Shown: positions 37,456 to 49,957, counted from the stretch's first letter. The stretch is DNA of 64,000 nucleotides from Acanthacorydalis orientalis (GCA_034766995.1 CM068317.1:18020154-18084153); one strand, 5' to 3'. Made by a program: numbers and translations. Notes: generated from the letters alone by a model not told the origin.

Positions 37456-38610
37456 GAGGGCGGTTTGAAGAGTAACTTGGTGCGTGTGCTCGCTGAAGAA
37501 GAGGAGGGCAGTTGTATATGTTTTCATATAATTTTATCCTTCTTGGTAACTCATGTGAAGTTCCAAGTCATTCCGCAATTAATTCTTCATTTGACAATTA
37601 TTTTAACACAAGTGTTTCTGGCGAAAGTGCAATATGGATTATCGTAATTCGAGGTGCGATTCAGTTCTTTTTTGTTAGAAGAGGAAACAGCGAAAGACAT
37701 CCATTGAATGGATATTTCTCTCATTGTGTGAATCTTATCCTTTCTACGAAACTGATTTTGGGCGAATGAATTTAAACGTAGCAAACCAAGCACTGAAGAT
37801 GCACCACGTTCAGGAAGCCTAAGAACATCGATTACGCCAGAGATCATCGATCAATTCCACGATATAGTTTTGTCTGACCGGCGAGTGAAAGTGACTGAGA
37901 TAGAAAAAGTCATAGGCATCACAAGTGAGCGAACGCATTTCATTTTGCATAATAAAATGCATCTGAAAAAACTTTCCGCAAGGTGGGTGTCACGTTTACT
38001 CACTGCAGAGTAGAAACAAGTCTGTACACGAACGCCAGCTGACTTCTTGGAACTGTTTAAGAAGAATACAACGGATTTAATGTGACGTTTTATAACCACG
38101 GATGGAAACTTGGATTCACCATTACATACCAGAATCGAAAACGCAAACAAAACAGTGGACTGAAAGCGTCGAAACGGCTCTTCGACTGGAAAGGAGATGG
38201 GGTCAGTTCTCCAAGAGTCGAAAGAAATTCTTTTGTTCGACTGTATTCAGAAAGCCAAATCAGTTACTTGCCAACACTACGCATTGGAGAAGTCGAAGGC
38301 AGCAATTGTTAAAAAAACGTTCCGGAACGATTAAGAAAAAAGTGTTGTTTTATCATTAGAATGCACCGGCACATTCAAGCGTTGTCACACAATAAAAATT
38401 GATCGAATTTTTAAAATGTTTAAAATCGTTTCGCACCCACCGTATTTACAGAATTTGGCACCCTTAGTCCATCTGTTAGCAAAACCCAAAATTTTCCTGG
38501 CTGGAAAGCGATTTGAGTCGAATGAAGATGCAATAGAGGTCGCAAACGACTATTTTGAAGACCTTGAAGACACCCACTTCTGGGAGGGAATCGTGAAGAT
38601 CGATAAACGT
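37455..38610 (+). mobile_element. Decayed mariner, left end preserved
   Basis: The left end CGAGGGCGGTTTGAAGAGTA starts at 37455, directly after a TA array. Its inverse matches the right end of the copy at about 22360-23429. In broken frames: NEFKRSKPSTEDAPRSG (near 37767), VKVTEIEKVIGITSERTHF, then WVSRLLTAE and a stop. The first catalytic site is altered (ITTDGN instead of DET). The second Asp codon is a stop (YH*NAPAHSS). The third is gone (NLAPLVHLL). An open C-terminal piece (38416-38703) ends EGIVKIDKREF, after which similarity to the family stops. The right end is missing. Confidence 0.78.
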
Positions 38611-38904
38611 GAATTTTCGAACCTCTTCTACTATTTTAGCATTTTTTGTATGTTTTATGCGTCACAAAACCTTTCTCCAAAGTTGAACAAATCATTCTCG
38701 TAGCTTCACCAGCATTTTTTTTCAACTAAAATGCGAAAAGTATGCAATGCCTAATATGCTGCTTTTCGGACCCCATCGAGTTCATTACTGTTTTGTGAGG
38801 TTATGATAATTGCTTGGCCAAGATATATAGTGTTTTTAAATGTTAAGGTTGGAACTTCAAAATCCTAAAACGACGATAAAATATTTTAATTTAAAACAGA
38901 ATTA

Positions 38905-40558
38905 CAGTACCTCGCCAAATTATTAGACATATTGTCTTAAATCACACGTTTGATATTATTTTCTTTTTTATTTCGAACAATTGTTGATGAGAAGATTATT
39001 TTTTAACTCATTTCTTATTCTCTATTATATTATCAATATCTATAATAAATATTTATATATGGCAACACCGTGTCAATAATTAATTGTCAAACTCAAACAC
39101 GTGGTTTTAATGGACTTCTTCAAATGTGTCTTGCATGTATTATTGCAGAGTTAAAAAAAACCTTTTTATTCGTATAAAACTGTGTTTTGTTGGAAATATT
39201 AATAGGTAAATTTCTTATTTAATATTACGTTAATTCTCATTCAATTATGCCAACATATTTGTTAAATTTTTAGGATGGGTAAACAAAGTGATTTATCACC
39301 AAAGAAAGTTGATCAATTTACCGGCCATTTAACCACTAAAAACATGTTATAGTATAAGATTGCTGATATACCAGATGTATCACGTAATTGTGAAAAGAAT
39401 ATTTAGAAAAAAATGGATTACGGGATAGACTTGAACCCAAAACGTAATGGCGCTTATGGTCGACATCGTGTTACTATCTCACTAACTACTGACAGGAAAA
39501 ACTTGGATATCTCCAGCCAAAATAGAAATTTTCCTACCAGTCTTGACTGGACAAATTCAAGATGTAGGGATTAACATATCCCAAAGAACTGTTCAGCGAC
39601 GATTAGCTGAAGAAGGCATGTTAGCCAGAAAATCTATTCGGAAATCTAAACTCACACCATCCATGATCAAAAAACGTCCCGAATGAACAAAAAACTATAA
39701 GAATTTAACGATTAATGATTGTGAAAGAGTATTTTTAGTTCACTAGTTCTTTAACGTTAATTTTTAACCAAAGTTTTTAAACAAAATGTGATTTTTTTCT
39801 GTTTCTCATGTGTCTTTTTTAAACGGTCGGTTTTACAAATGATGACTGAAAAATCCAAATTTGTAAGACGAAGAACGAAGGGGGAAAAATTCATCCTGCC
39901 CGTATTGTTCCCACTATTAAACATCTTCCTCCCATCATCGTGCGGTTAGTGACCAATATCGAAGACTCATGACGTTTATACTAATGGAAAATAAAAATTA
40001 TACTAGTGGACATTTATACTGTGAAAGTCGACAAATACCAAAATATTTTAAAAGAAAAACTAATTCCGTAAATGAGGGAGTGGTATAAGGAAGACGAAAG
40101 CCCTCTAGTTCTTGACTGGCTAAAGAATTCGCCAGATATGGACCCAATCGAGAACATTTGGGAGTTTCAGAAGACTGAAGTTAGTAAAACTGCTCCTACC
40201 TCAAAAAGAAAACTCATATATTCTTCTTAAAATATACCACAGTAGTGCAATGATGAAAACGAAAGTAGAAAATTGTAGTATGAGTATGCCTCGTCGTATA
40301 GAAACACTACTGTCTGCTAAAAGTAGGCATAAAAAATATTTATTTTCGAATGTTAATTTATATTTTTTTTTAAATAAACGTTATTATATGCAAAATACTT
40401 GTCTTTTATTTCATAATGCACAATGTACACAAATATTAAAAAAATGGCAACAATTGCATTTATAGCGAGTTATTATATCTAAAACGAATAAATCTTAACG
40501 AATATCTAATCTAAACAAATAATTTTTTGACTGGGTTTAATAATTTGGCAAAGTACTG
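38905..40558 (+). mobile_element. Tc1-like element with both ends, decayed
   Basis: The left end CAGTACCTCGCCAAATTATT (38905) and the inverse of the right end CAGTACTTTGCCAAATTATT (to 40558) match at 21 of 24 bases. The left flank is TA and the right flank is TG. In broken frames: GKQSDLSPKKVDQ at the start (39275), RKRNGAYGRHRV-like sequence (near 39437), INISQRTVQRRLAEEGMLAR (near 39570, second helix-turn-helix) and KNSPDMDPIENIW with the catalytic Glu (near 40125). The end shows MPRRIETLLSAK. Many stops occur. The 1654-bp length fits Tc1-like elements. Confidence 0.83.
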
Positions 40559-40602
40559 TGTATGACTGATTCAATATAAAAGTACCAAATTAATTTTTAC
40601 AG

Positions 40603-40672
<70 letters not shown>

Positions 40673-40688
40673 ATGTGTATATATATAT
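40603..40688. repeat. (TA)n-(TG)n microsatellite
   Basis: It lies between the Tc1-like element and a short palindromic repeat. Confidence 0.95.
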
Positions 40689-40750
40689 AGGTTCCTGGTA
40701 TTTATTTGAACTATCATATATATAATAAATCAAACAAATACCGAGAACCT
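40689..40750. repeat. Miniature palindromic repeat, 21-bp arms
   Basis: The left arm begins AGGTTCCTGGTATTTATTTG and the right arm is its near inverse (CAAACAAATACCGAGAACCT), with three mismatches and a 20-bp AT-rich loop. It may be a solo-end derivative of a DNA transposon. Confidence 0.7.
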
Positions 40751-41178
40751 AAAAAGTTTAAACATTTCCTATTTTATAATTTTTGAATATTGTTGTTCAT
40801 TCTTATCTTGTTGAATTAAATGATTTTACTATAAACATTCATACAAAAAATATTCAGTAAACATTACTTATTTCTAAGTAGAAATATTCAAAATAAGAAA
40901 TAATTAACATTATTTTAGTGTTTTTTTTAATTAAGCAAGTGTCTCTATCATAAATAAAAAAGCACGTTAATTAAAAAATAACTATCAACATATATTACAA
41001 GTGAATAGACAAACTATGATTAAAAATATAATGCGCACAATGAATGTGAATTACTAAGTATTGATAAAATATTGTAAAATGTTTAAATTTAACCGTCTGT
41101 TTTTGACCACTTATCCATACATATATGTGTATAAGTGTGTTTGTATATGAGTCTGCATGTAGTGGATGCGTGTATATA
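40751..41178. other. AT-rich spacer
   Basis: Nothing recognised. Confidence 0.4.
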
Positions 41179-42497
41179 CAGTAACTCCAAAACTATTCAC
41201 GAATTTTCGATTGGCAACATTTTAATCTAAAAATGAACGATTACTTCGGGAAATTCTCGAATACCAAGTAAATATTTTTAATATTTTTATTCGTAAAATG
41301 TTCTGCGAAATAAAGAAGAAACAAAGTAATAAATTAGATTTTGATTAAATCTGACAAAATAAATTGTTCTGACTTTTAGCAATGTCTGTATTGGGTTTAT
41401 ATTAAAAATCAGGAAAAAATTAAAAATCGTTGTTGATGTCAATACAGGAGGACGTTAAGAAAAATTGACTCCAGAAACTAACACAAAATTCATTACCTAA
41501 ACTGCACAGGGTCAGTGGACAATGCCACACAGGCCAACAGTGTCTTACGAAAAGATCTGCAAATCAATGTTTATAACGAAACAGTCAGGAATTGTCCAAA
41601 AAAATCAGGATTAAAAGCTGAATGCAAGTTAAAAAAGCCGTTGTTAACTGATACTTATAAGAAGCGATTGAATTTTGCAAAAAATATAAACATTGGGTCG
41701 CTGTTCATTGGAACGAAGTTGTTTGGCCATATGAGACTAAAAATAATCGTACACATTCAGATAGACGCGTGTGGACTTGGATCAATCCAAAACCCAGGAT
41801 GGAGGAGTGAAGTGTTACGAAAACATTAAGGGTTGTTTCAAAGGAAATAAATTAGGAAACTTGCGTAGAATTTAAGTGATTGTGAAAGCGGTGGACTACC
41901 TAGAAGCATCTTCCAAATATCGAAAAGTTTGGATATGAGCAAACAGATTAGTATTTATGCAAGACAACGAACCTAAACATGTAGTTAAAATTACGAAAAT
42001 TTTCCTTCAAACAAACGACATTGTTGTAATGGATTGGCCACTGCAATCTCCTGACTTAAACGCAATAGAACACCTATGGGCTGTATTGAAAAGAAAACTT
42101 GTATCCACCGTAAAAGTACCAAAAACCATTAATGAATTATGGGATAGAACCAATCCACCATGGCAACTATTGAAGAGTCCACATTGATAAATTTAATGGA
42201 CAGGATGCCAAAAAGAATAGAAGCAGTTTTAAAGGCAAAAGGAAGCTATACGATGAACTGAGTTCCACAAAACAGCAAACATTGCACGCGCACTAAAAAA
42301 ATGTTCACACACTAAGAAAGGTGAAATAATTTCTAGAAGTAATACGAGTGATACAATATTTAAATTGAATCATTTTTTTTATTATTACACTCTTTATACA
42401 ATTTAATAATAAATAAACAAATCAATATTTTTCTCTATATGCATCAGATTTTTCTTATTTAAAAACTTCACTCCGTGAACAGTTTTTGCGTTCACTG
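41179..42497 (+). mobile_element. Tc1-like element with both ends, decayed
   Basis: The left end CAGTAACTCCAAAACTATTC (41179) and the inverse of the right end CAGTGAACGCAAAAACTGTT (to 42497) correspond, each ending TTCACG. TA flanks the left side and a TA array the right. The 1319-bp body contains HRPTVSYEKICKS (near 41529), then FMQDNEPKHVVK and QSPDLNAIEHLWAVLKRKL (41954-42105). The second Asp and the Glu sit 35 residues apart, the DD34E spacing. That segment is open from 41957 to 42187. The N-terminal DNA-binding part is not readable, so it is inactive. Confidence 0.83.
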
Positions 42498-42534
42498 TAT
42501 ATATATATATATATAAATATATATATATATAAAA

Positions 42535-42587
<53 letters not shown>

Positions 42588-42640
42588 CTGTGTGCGCGCA
42601 TGTGTGTGTGTGCATGTGTGTGTATGATGTAAGAATAAAT
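42498..42640. repeat. (TA)n-(TG)n microsatellite
   Basis: It starts directly at the Tc1-like element end. TA to about 42575 with an A-run break, then TG/CGCG. Confidence 0.93.
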
Positions 42641-42899
42641 ATAAATATTACTCCGTTCTATAATAAAAAAAAAATGTGTTATCACATTTCCAGCGATGAG
42701 AAATTTTTTCCTTCTATATAAATCAATTGTTATCAACACTACTGTATCCGGCTTTGAATATTATTAATACATATTTACAGTGACTATTTAAATACAATTT
42801 AAAACAGTATTTCAAAAACTTTTCTAGTGAACCCTGTTTGTCTAAATAATTTTTCTCACCGGCCATCACCAATACTGAATATATTACTTATATATTTAC

Positions 42900-42924
42900 A
42901 TAAATACATACATACAAATATACA

Positions 42925-42978
<54 letters not shown>
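42900..42978. repeat. (CATA)n-(TA)n microsatellite
   Basis: About 25 TA units after ACATACAT. Confidence 0.94.
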
Positions 42979-42980
<2 letters not shown>

Positions 42981-43985
42981 GATTACACAGGATGAAAAAA
43001 AGTAAATAAAATAAATAGAACTTCATTTTTTAATAAAAAATTAAATTGTTAAGAGTCTATTTAATTGAAGTTTTACTTAAGGAATAAATAAATTTATAAT
43101 GAAAAATATTGTTTTCATTAAGTATATCAGAAGGAAAGTAATTCAATATGAATACTGCTTAAATATATAATATATTTTTAAAGATACATTGATTTAAGAA
43201 GTGTTTCGTATTTATTAAGGATTATTTACCTCGTATAAAAACCCGCGTAAATCGAGGGACGGATGTATATTGATGCTTTATTAATTTAATGACAGTTGTT
43301 TATTTGAAATTGAATGCTTGGATGATTCTGATACGAATTATTGACATTACGATAATGAACGATTATTGAAAAATTTTAAATTATTGTAAATATTTTAAGT
43401 CATTTTATGTAATTATATAGGCGAGAAGTGCGCACGACTGAAGTTTGCCTAGATGTTGAAAAGCATTGAAGTGTTGTTCAATATATATATTGTATAGCAC
43501 TTACAAGATCCTGACAATTGATGAACTCGACCATCAACAAGTCAGTAAATTATATAAATTATATAACCGAGACAAAACAAGCCCGTATGCATTGACCTAA
43601 GTGCATAGAAAATACAACTTCACATTTTTCATAACCTTTATAAACAGTTGCAATTGTGGACGAAACACCCAATGACCTACCACAAATTGCACGGGACAGT
43701 AAAAGACTATGAATTCCACACCGAATCAATATTTATCACTTTGTTTATGTCTAAATTTTTAACTAAACATCGCTAAACCGATTCGTTCTCAGAACTGGAC
43801 TTTATTTTAAGCATAACTAGTGGTTTTATAAGTGACACTCATGACACCTGTGTACCGATATGCTAGTTAATCGGTGATAAACCACACTAAGATAGTGATG
43901 TGTTTTGTTGCTAATCTGACAATAATTATTGACTATTAATTTTTAACGCGTGTTACAAGACACACAAATCACTAATAATTATATA
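42979..43985. other. AT-rich spacer
   Basis: No gene recognised. A GC-richer interval at 43420-43470 (GGCGAGAAGTGCGCACGACT) is unidentified. Confidence 0.4.
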
Positions 43986-45237
43986 TTACGTTAGTACAAA
44001 AATAATTGCGATTTTTATTACTGTAAGTTTGGCGCAGATTTTTCCAGTTACCGTTATCTTTTGTTATAGTCATGTGATACATCATTGTAAACAATGAAAT
44101 TACTACTACTGTTTTCAGATTGTCTATTGTTTTCATTCTTTTGTATTGTTGGATATAACCTCTTAAATTAGTCAATAAAAAAAGTAAATTCGCGCGATTT
44201 TGTTGTATAAATTTAAATTGCGATGTAAAACAACAGAAACTGCTCGAAATATCAAATTTGTTTTTGGCGAAGAGTCAATTAGTGAACATACAGCTCAACA
44301 CTTGTTCCAAAAATTTCGTAATGGACACGAAAGCCTTAATGAAGATGGGTTGTGGACGTCCTTCAGCTACAGACAATAATGATTTGGGAACTATTATTAT
44401 TCGAGAAGTGGTAAAAGAATTCAATGTTGATGATTCAACAGTTGTTCGACATTTGAGCCTAATTGAAAAAAAAAAAAACAAAAAAGTTGGATAAATGGGT
44501 GCCGTAAGAACTAAACGAACATCAAGCAATTCGGCAGTACGAAGCCTGCACTGTGCTTCATTTACGTAACAAAAATGATCCTTTTCTTGATCGCATTGTC
44601 ACATGTGATGAAAAGGTGAGTCTCTACATCAATCGAAAACATTCATCACAGTAGCAAGATCGCGAAGCACCAAAACAATTTCTTATACTGAAGCTTCATG
44701 AAAAAAAAATTACGGTCACTGTTTGGTGGTCGGTAAGTGGGATCATTCACTACAACTTCTTAAATCTCGGCGAAACAATAACAGCACAAAAATATTGTCA
44801 GGAAATTGAAAAAATGCATGGGAAGTTGCTTCGTTTACGGCTAGCATTAGTCAACCGAAGAAGACCAATTCTTCATCATGACAACGCCTGACCACAAATG
44901 ACTTTAAAAAAAATTAATTAACTGGGTTATGAAACTTTACCTCACCCACCTCATTCTCCGGACCTGTGTCTGACAGATTATCATTTTTTAAACAATTGGG
45001 TAATTTCCTACGAGGGAAGATTTTCAAATATCAAGCATCAGCTTAAAGCGCTTTCGATGAATTCATTAATTCCAAGACTACATAATTCTATCTTGTAGGA
45101 ATAATCAAACTTGTATCCCGTTAGGAGAAATGTGTGCAAGTCAATGGTCTTTATTTTGATTAATAAATATAATTTTAACTAATATATGTCTTCAAACTCG
45201 ATATGTAAAAACAGCAATTATTTTCGCATCAATCTAA
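43986..45237 (+). mobile_element. mariner, cecropia/Hsmar1-like, both ends, decayed
   Basis: The left end TTACGTTAGTACAAAAATAA (43986) and the inverse of the right end TTAGATTGATGCGAAAATAA (to 45237) are clear relatives of the Hsmar1-type terminus. TA is on both sides. Length is 1252 bp. In broken frames: TARNIKFVFGEESISEHTAQ (near 44240), KKLDKWVP (near 44482) and IVTCDEKVSLY with the first Asp. Next come VTVWWSVSGIIHYNFLN, PILHHDNA with the second Asp (then a stop), and SPDLCLTDYHF with the third. All three catalytic Asp codons survive, but stops and frameshifts make it inactive. Confidence 0.87.
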
Positions 45238-45417
45238 TATAATAATATTCATATTCATGATTCACACTTAGTAATAGTAATCCAAACTATAGACTTTGTA
45301 ATGAATCACGTTGTCCTGAACATGAATAGACAATACAAAGGTTCAGTGACTAATGCAGATAACAGAAACATATAAATACATCTCCTGCGTTAGCCGCACC
45401 ACTCCGTGTCTGTATTA

Positions 45418-46707
45418 CGAGGTGGTCCCAGAAGTACCCGGCCTGACCTAGAGATGGCGGTAGTTGTTTGAAAAATATCACTGTATTAGAAAGTACACAA
45501 TCTATAAAGCATATGTTTCAAGTTTGAGGACGCCACGTTGTTTAGTATTTGTTTGGCAGCCATCAATATTGAACATTTTCAATGAATTTGTGAAAATGGA
45601 GAAAATTGGTCATCGTTACGTGATACAATACTTTTATTTGAAAGGCCTCAGTCCAACCAATATAAAAGCTGAACTGGATTCTACTCTGGGTGAGTCTGCT
45701 CCTTCGTTTATAACAGTGAAATATTGGGTAGCAGAGTTTAAACGAGGCCGTACGAGCTGCCAAGACGAGCATCGCAGTGGTCGATCAAATGAGGTGACGA
45801 CTCCAGAAATGGTGAAGAAAATCCACAAAGCGGTACTGGATGATCGTCGACTGAAAGTGCGCGAGCTAGAAGACATAGTAGGCATTTCAAAAAGTGCGGT
45901 ACTTCGCATATTATCTGAAAATTTGGACATGAGAAAGCTGTGTGCAAGATGGGTGCCGCGTTTGCTCACACTCGAGCAAAAACAGTGTCATGAAGATGTT
46001 TCAATTGAGTGTTTAGCGAAGTTTCACAGCAACAAAGCAAAATTTTTGCGCCGTTTCATAACCATGGATGAAACATGGGTCCATCACTTCACACCCGAGA
46101 CAAAAGAACAATCAAAACAATGGACTGAAAAGGGAGAACCGACTCCAAAGACGAAGACCGTTTCATCTGCAGGCAAGGTCATGGCGTCGGTTTTTTGGGA
46201 TGCGCGTGGGATAATTTTCATTGACTATCTTGAAAAAGGAAAAACTATCAACGGCGAGTATTATGCGAACTTATTGCAACGTTTGAGTGAAGAAATCAAG
46301 CAAAAACGGCCGCATTTGGCTAAGAAGAAAGTGTTGTTTCATCAAGACAATGCACCAGCTCACAAATCCGTTATTGCAATGGCCAAAATTAATGAATTAA
46401 AGTTTGAATTGCTACCTCATGCACCCTATTCGCCAGATTTAGCCCCCTCGGATTATTTTCTGTTCCCGAACTTGAAAAAATGGCTCAGTGGTCAAAGATT
46501 TCCCAACGATGAAGAAGTGATGTCGGCAGTTAATGGGTATTTTGAGGAGCAAGACAGTTCTTATTATAAAAAGGGTATCGAACTTATTGAACATCGCTGG
46601 GAAAAGTGTATAGAGCTGAAAGGAGATTATGTTGAAAAATAAATATATTTTTTTCCAAAATTTTTGTGTTTTCTTTGTTGGGTCGGGTACTTCTGGGACC
46701 ACCCTCG
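45418..46707 (+). mobile_element. Structurally intact mariner element
   Basis: The left end CGAGGTGGTCCCAGAAGTAC (45418) and the inverse of the right end CGAGGGTGGTCCCAGAAGTA (to 46707) differ by one inserted G and one substitution over about 27 bases. TA precedes (45416-45417) and follows (46708-46709). Length is 1290 bp, the normal size for an autonomous mariner. It encloses one uninterrupted transposase gene. It lies 180 bp right of a decayed cecropia-like mariner of a different lineage. Its ends differ from those of the internally deleted copy at 12662, so it probably does not mobilise that element. Confidence 0.95.
45596..46642 (+). CDS. mariner transposase, complete and apparently intact
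   Basis: 348 codons from ATG 45596 (MEKIGHRYVIQYFYLKGLSP) to TAA. The frame is open back to 45464, but the upstream 44 codons overlap the 5' untranslated region. The ATG chosen gives the length typical of mariner transposases (Mos1 has 345 residues). Residues 1-115 form the paired helix-turn-helix DNA-binding domain (VKYWVAEFKRGRTS at 41-54; VRELEDIVGIS at 88-98). WVPRLL at 119-124 is the linker motif. The DD34D nuclease triad is Asp158 (FITMDETW), Asp251 (FHQDNAPAH) and Asp286 (SPDLAPSDYF). These residues cut and rejoin DNA at TA sites in the nucleus. There are no stops or frameshifts. The exact subfamily is uncertain. It is probably expressed only if the local chromatin allows; no promoter is evident. 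Confidence 0.95.
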   Translation: MEKIGHRYVIQYFYLKGLSPTNIKAELDSTLGESAPSFITVKYWVAEFKRGRTSCQDEHRSGRSNEVTTPEMVKKIHKAVLDDRRLKVRELEDIVGISKSAVLRILSENLDMRKLCARWVPRLLTLEQKQCHEDVSIECLAKFHSNKAKFLRRFITMDETWVHHFTPETKEQSKQWTEKGEPTPKTKTVSSAGKVMASVFWDARGIIFIDYLEKGKTINGEYYANLLQRLSEEIKQKRPHLAKKKVLFHQDNAPAHKSVIAMAKINELKFELLPHAPYSPDLAPSDYFLFPNLKKWLSGQRFPNDEEVMSAVNGYFEEQDSSYYKKGIELIEHRWEKCIELKGDYVEK

Positions 46708-46709
46708 TA

Positions 46710-48074
46710 GTTGCGAAGTGTTTTGTGTTACTGTATACTTTTGTTAATAAATAAGATTATTTCATTTTTTTTATTGTTTTCCTGAAATACGATCATAATT
46801 CGCACTACAAGGGATATTTAGATTTGTTGACAAAAAAAAAAGTAGAATTAAAGTCACTAACCTGGAAGCTAGGACATTTAAGAGAAGGTCTATACAGTCA
46901 TTATTAATAGTACCTAAATAAATTACAACGACGATTTTTAAGAGAAGTAATTAAATAAAAAAAGTTTTTTTTTAGTTTACCATTGAGGATGTCTGAATAA
47001 TACGAGCTGTCGTCTGCACATGTGCCTTTTGTTATTCAGAAAAATCTTTCATTACACAATAATCTAAATTTAATTTCTCTTTTGTTATTCATTCGTTATT
47101 TTTTTAATACTTTTTTTCTAGTTCACAATTTATTACTAACTTATCTGTTATCGATATTATATTTTATTTTTAGATTTTAATACGTTCACGTGTCTAACAT
47201 TCTTCAAATGTTTTTAACATTTTGTGTACGAATGAATACATTTTTAGAAATATTTAATTTTTTGGAAAAAGTAGCATGTCATGTTAATTGATTGTATAAA
47301 TTAATTAATATCAGTATTAACAGATCAGTATTTAACAGATTAAATCCAATAATATAATTTATACATTTTCATAAGAAAACTACTGTTTGATTTCATATGA
47401 ATTTACGAATGATATAGAAAATAATTTTAAAATGACTAATTTTCTCATACCTGTATCAACAAATTGCGATAAAAAGTTACTGTGATGGACAGAAATAAAT
47501 CTAACTGTGTAAATAAAACGTATATATAATGAAAGATGTAAAGGAGATTTCTGAGAATTATTTACACTTGTAGGTAATAATGGATGTAATGTAAATGTCT
47601 GTAAGTTGTTATTCGTAGTAAAATACAAATGGATGGATTTAACACCAATATCAACTTGAACCATTACTATTAATTATTAAAAGGGGGAATTAAGAAATAA
47701 ATATCGACCAAATAATACACAAGTCAATAAAAGAATGAACATTTTTGTATTAATACATACGAATGAATTAATACATACGAATTCAAAGAAATGTTCAGTG
47801 CAGAAATTAATTAATTTGATCACAAATAGCAAAAATAATGAACATTCGGATTATAGAAAAATGAAATGAATCCATTTATAAATTATTTTTTACAGATAGT
47901 ATTTTTCAGATTATTAAAATATTACAATATGGCCGCTTGGAATTGGTTACCGATATGCGCCAAAAATTCCAAATCTTATGAATTGACGATTATTTAAATA
48001 CAAAACGAAACGTATTATATTTAATTTATGCAGTGATTGCAAATTTATAAAATTATGCTTTTAAATATGCTAAT
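46710..48074. other. AT-rich spacer
   Basis: No gene recognised. A direct repeat AATACATACGAAT occurs twice at 47750-47782. Confidence 0.4.
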
Positions 48075-48124
48075 GTGCGTGTATATGTGTATGTGTATAT
48101 GTATGCATATGTATATGTATAATG

Positions 48125-48156
<32 letters not shown>
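48075..48156. repeat. (GTAT/TG)n-(TA)n microsatellite
   Basis: It ends four bases before the next mariner. Confidence 0.92.
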
Positions 48157-48160
48157 AACA

Positions 48161-48770
48161 CGATGATAGGGTGAAAAGTTACAGGCCTCACATATATTGC
48201 GCCACTATGAGCAATATTTTGATAGTGTTGCAAGATTTTATTCTTCATATGCTTATGTTTGAAGCCTTAAGTCAATAAGTTTAGTATTGGTTTGACAGTC
48301 TGACGAAGTGAACGATTCAAGCCTCGTTCTTAAAATGGAAAAAATGGAAAAAATGGAAATTTATACCATGATTACATTTTTTTTGAAAAGCTTAAGTGAA
48401 ACCGATATAAAAAAGGAGTTGGACTGAACATTGGGGAACTCCATTCCATCATATAATGGTTAAGCACTGGGTTGCTGATCTTAAAATATTTCGGACGAAC
48501 ACCACTGAATTAATCATGTGGTGGACGTCCCATTGAAATAACGCTAGAAATAATTGAAAAAATCAACAAAAACGTTTTGGCAGACCATATGGTAAAAGTG
48601 AGTGAGATAGAAAAGACTTTTAGCATATCAAATTAACGTGTACACAATATCTTAGACGAACATGTGGATATGACAAAGCTGTGCGCTAATGACTGCCGCG
48701 TTTGCTCACACCTGACCAAAAATGATGTCGAATGGACATTTCAATCGATTATTTGACACTATATTTTGCG

Positions 48771-48848
<78 letters not shown>

Positions 48849-49486
48849 GTCGGTGATGAGACTTAGGTCCACCACTACACTCCTGAGATCAAACAACAAT
48901 CGAAACAATGGATCGAGAAAGGCGAACCAACTCCAAAGAAGGCAAAGACAATTCCATCAGCTTGTAAAGTTATGGCGATTTTTTTTGGGGATGCGAGTGG
49001 AATAATCTTCATTAACTACCTACAATAGAGGAAAACAATTAATAACGAGTATTATGCGAACTTATTGCGGCATTTGAACAATGAAATTGGGAAAAAACCG
49101 TAAAATTTGGCGAAAAAGAAAATGCCGTTTCATTATGATAATGCATCAGTTCAATCATCAATTGTTGCGATGACTAAAATCAATGAATTAAAGTTTGAAC
49201 TGCTTTCCTTACTACCATACTTGCCAGATTTAACCCCAAGCGACTTCTATTTCTTTCCTAACCACAGAAAAGTCTTGGTGGAAAAAGATTTGCGAGCGAC
49301 AATGAAGTCAACGACATTGTAAATTGCTATTTTGAAAACCTTGATAAATCGGTCTATCAGTCTGGTATAACCCCTAGAACATCATTATGAAAAGTGCATC
49401 GAGTTAAATAGAAATTATGATGAGAAATAAGGGAAAATCAATTCAGAAATATTTTCTTGTTCAGGCCCGGAACTTTTCACTTTACC

Positions 49487-49490
<4 letters not shown>
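48161..49490 (+). mobile_element. Decayed mariner containing a TA array
   Basis: The left end CGATGATAGGGTGAAAAGTT (48161) and the inverse of the right end TGAGGGTAAAGTGAAAAGTT (to 49490) match at about three quarters of positions. TA arrays lie outside both ends and a 70-bp TA array lies inside (48773-48844), just before the first catalytic motif. That motif reads GDET followed by a stop in place of Trp. The second Asp is in FHYDNAS (near 49136) and the third in LPDLTPSDFYFF (near 49230). The segment 49107-49322 is open. The DNA-binding half (48390-48720) is heavily frameshifted. Confidence 0.85.
48773..48844. repeat. (TA)n microsatellite inside a mariner
   Basis: About 35 TA units interrupting transposase sequence between TATATTTTGCGTTAA on the left and CATAGTCGGTGATGAG on the right. 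Confidence 0.95.
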
Positions 49491-49562
<72 letters not shown>

Positions 49563-49565
49563 CAT
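49491..49565. repeat. (TA)n microsatellite
   Basis: It begins at the right end of the mariner (accctca, then TA). Confidence 0.95.
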
Positions 49566-49882
49566 GCAGAATGATCGCACTTGAATGAACAGTACTTGAG
49601 TTTACTAGTACTGTTCGCTATTATACACCGCCAACACACGCTAAATTGTTACATTCAGCAATTAACTCAATTGTATGAGACAACATAAGTTTGTGTTGGT
49701 TGTATAAAAGCAGATGGCGCCGCGTGTTATAATGGTTAATTCTTAAAATAACAACCAAGTACGTTATTTTACAAAATCGTAACACATGTATACATACACT
49801 CATATGTATATCGCTACGTTCCTGAGTCGTCAATCGTAGCATTTATAAATTAATTTGAACATATATGTACTGTATATACGGA

Positions 49883-49884
49883 TA

Positions 49885-49956
<72 letters not shown>
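49883..49956. repeat. (TA)n microsatellite
   Basis: It ends at the TA preceding the next mariner. Confidence 0.95.

Positions 49957-49957
<1 letters not shown>

Noticed and set aside
48331..48360. AAAATGG triplicate as a minisatellite
   Set aside because: Three short units at the start of a mariner gene; too small to call a separate repeat.
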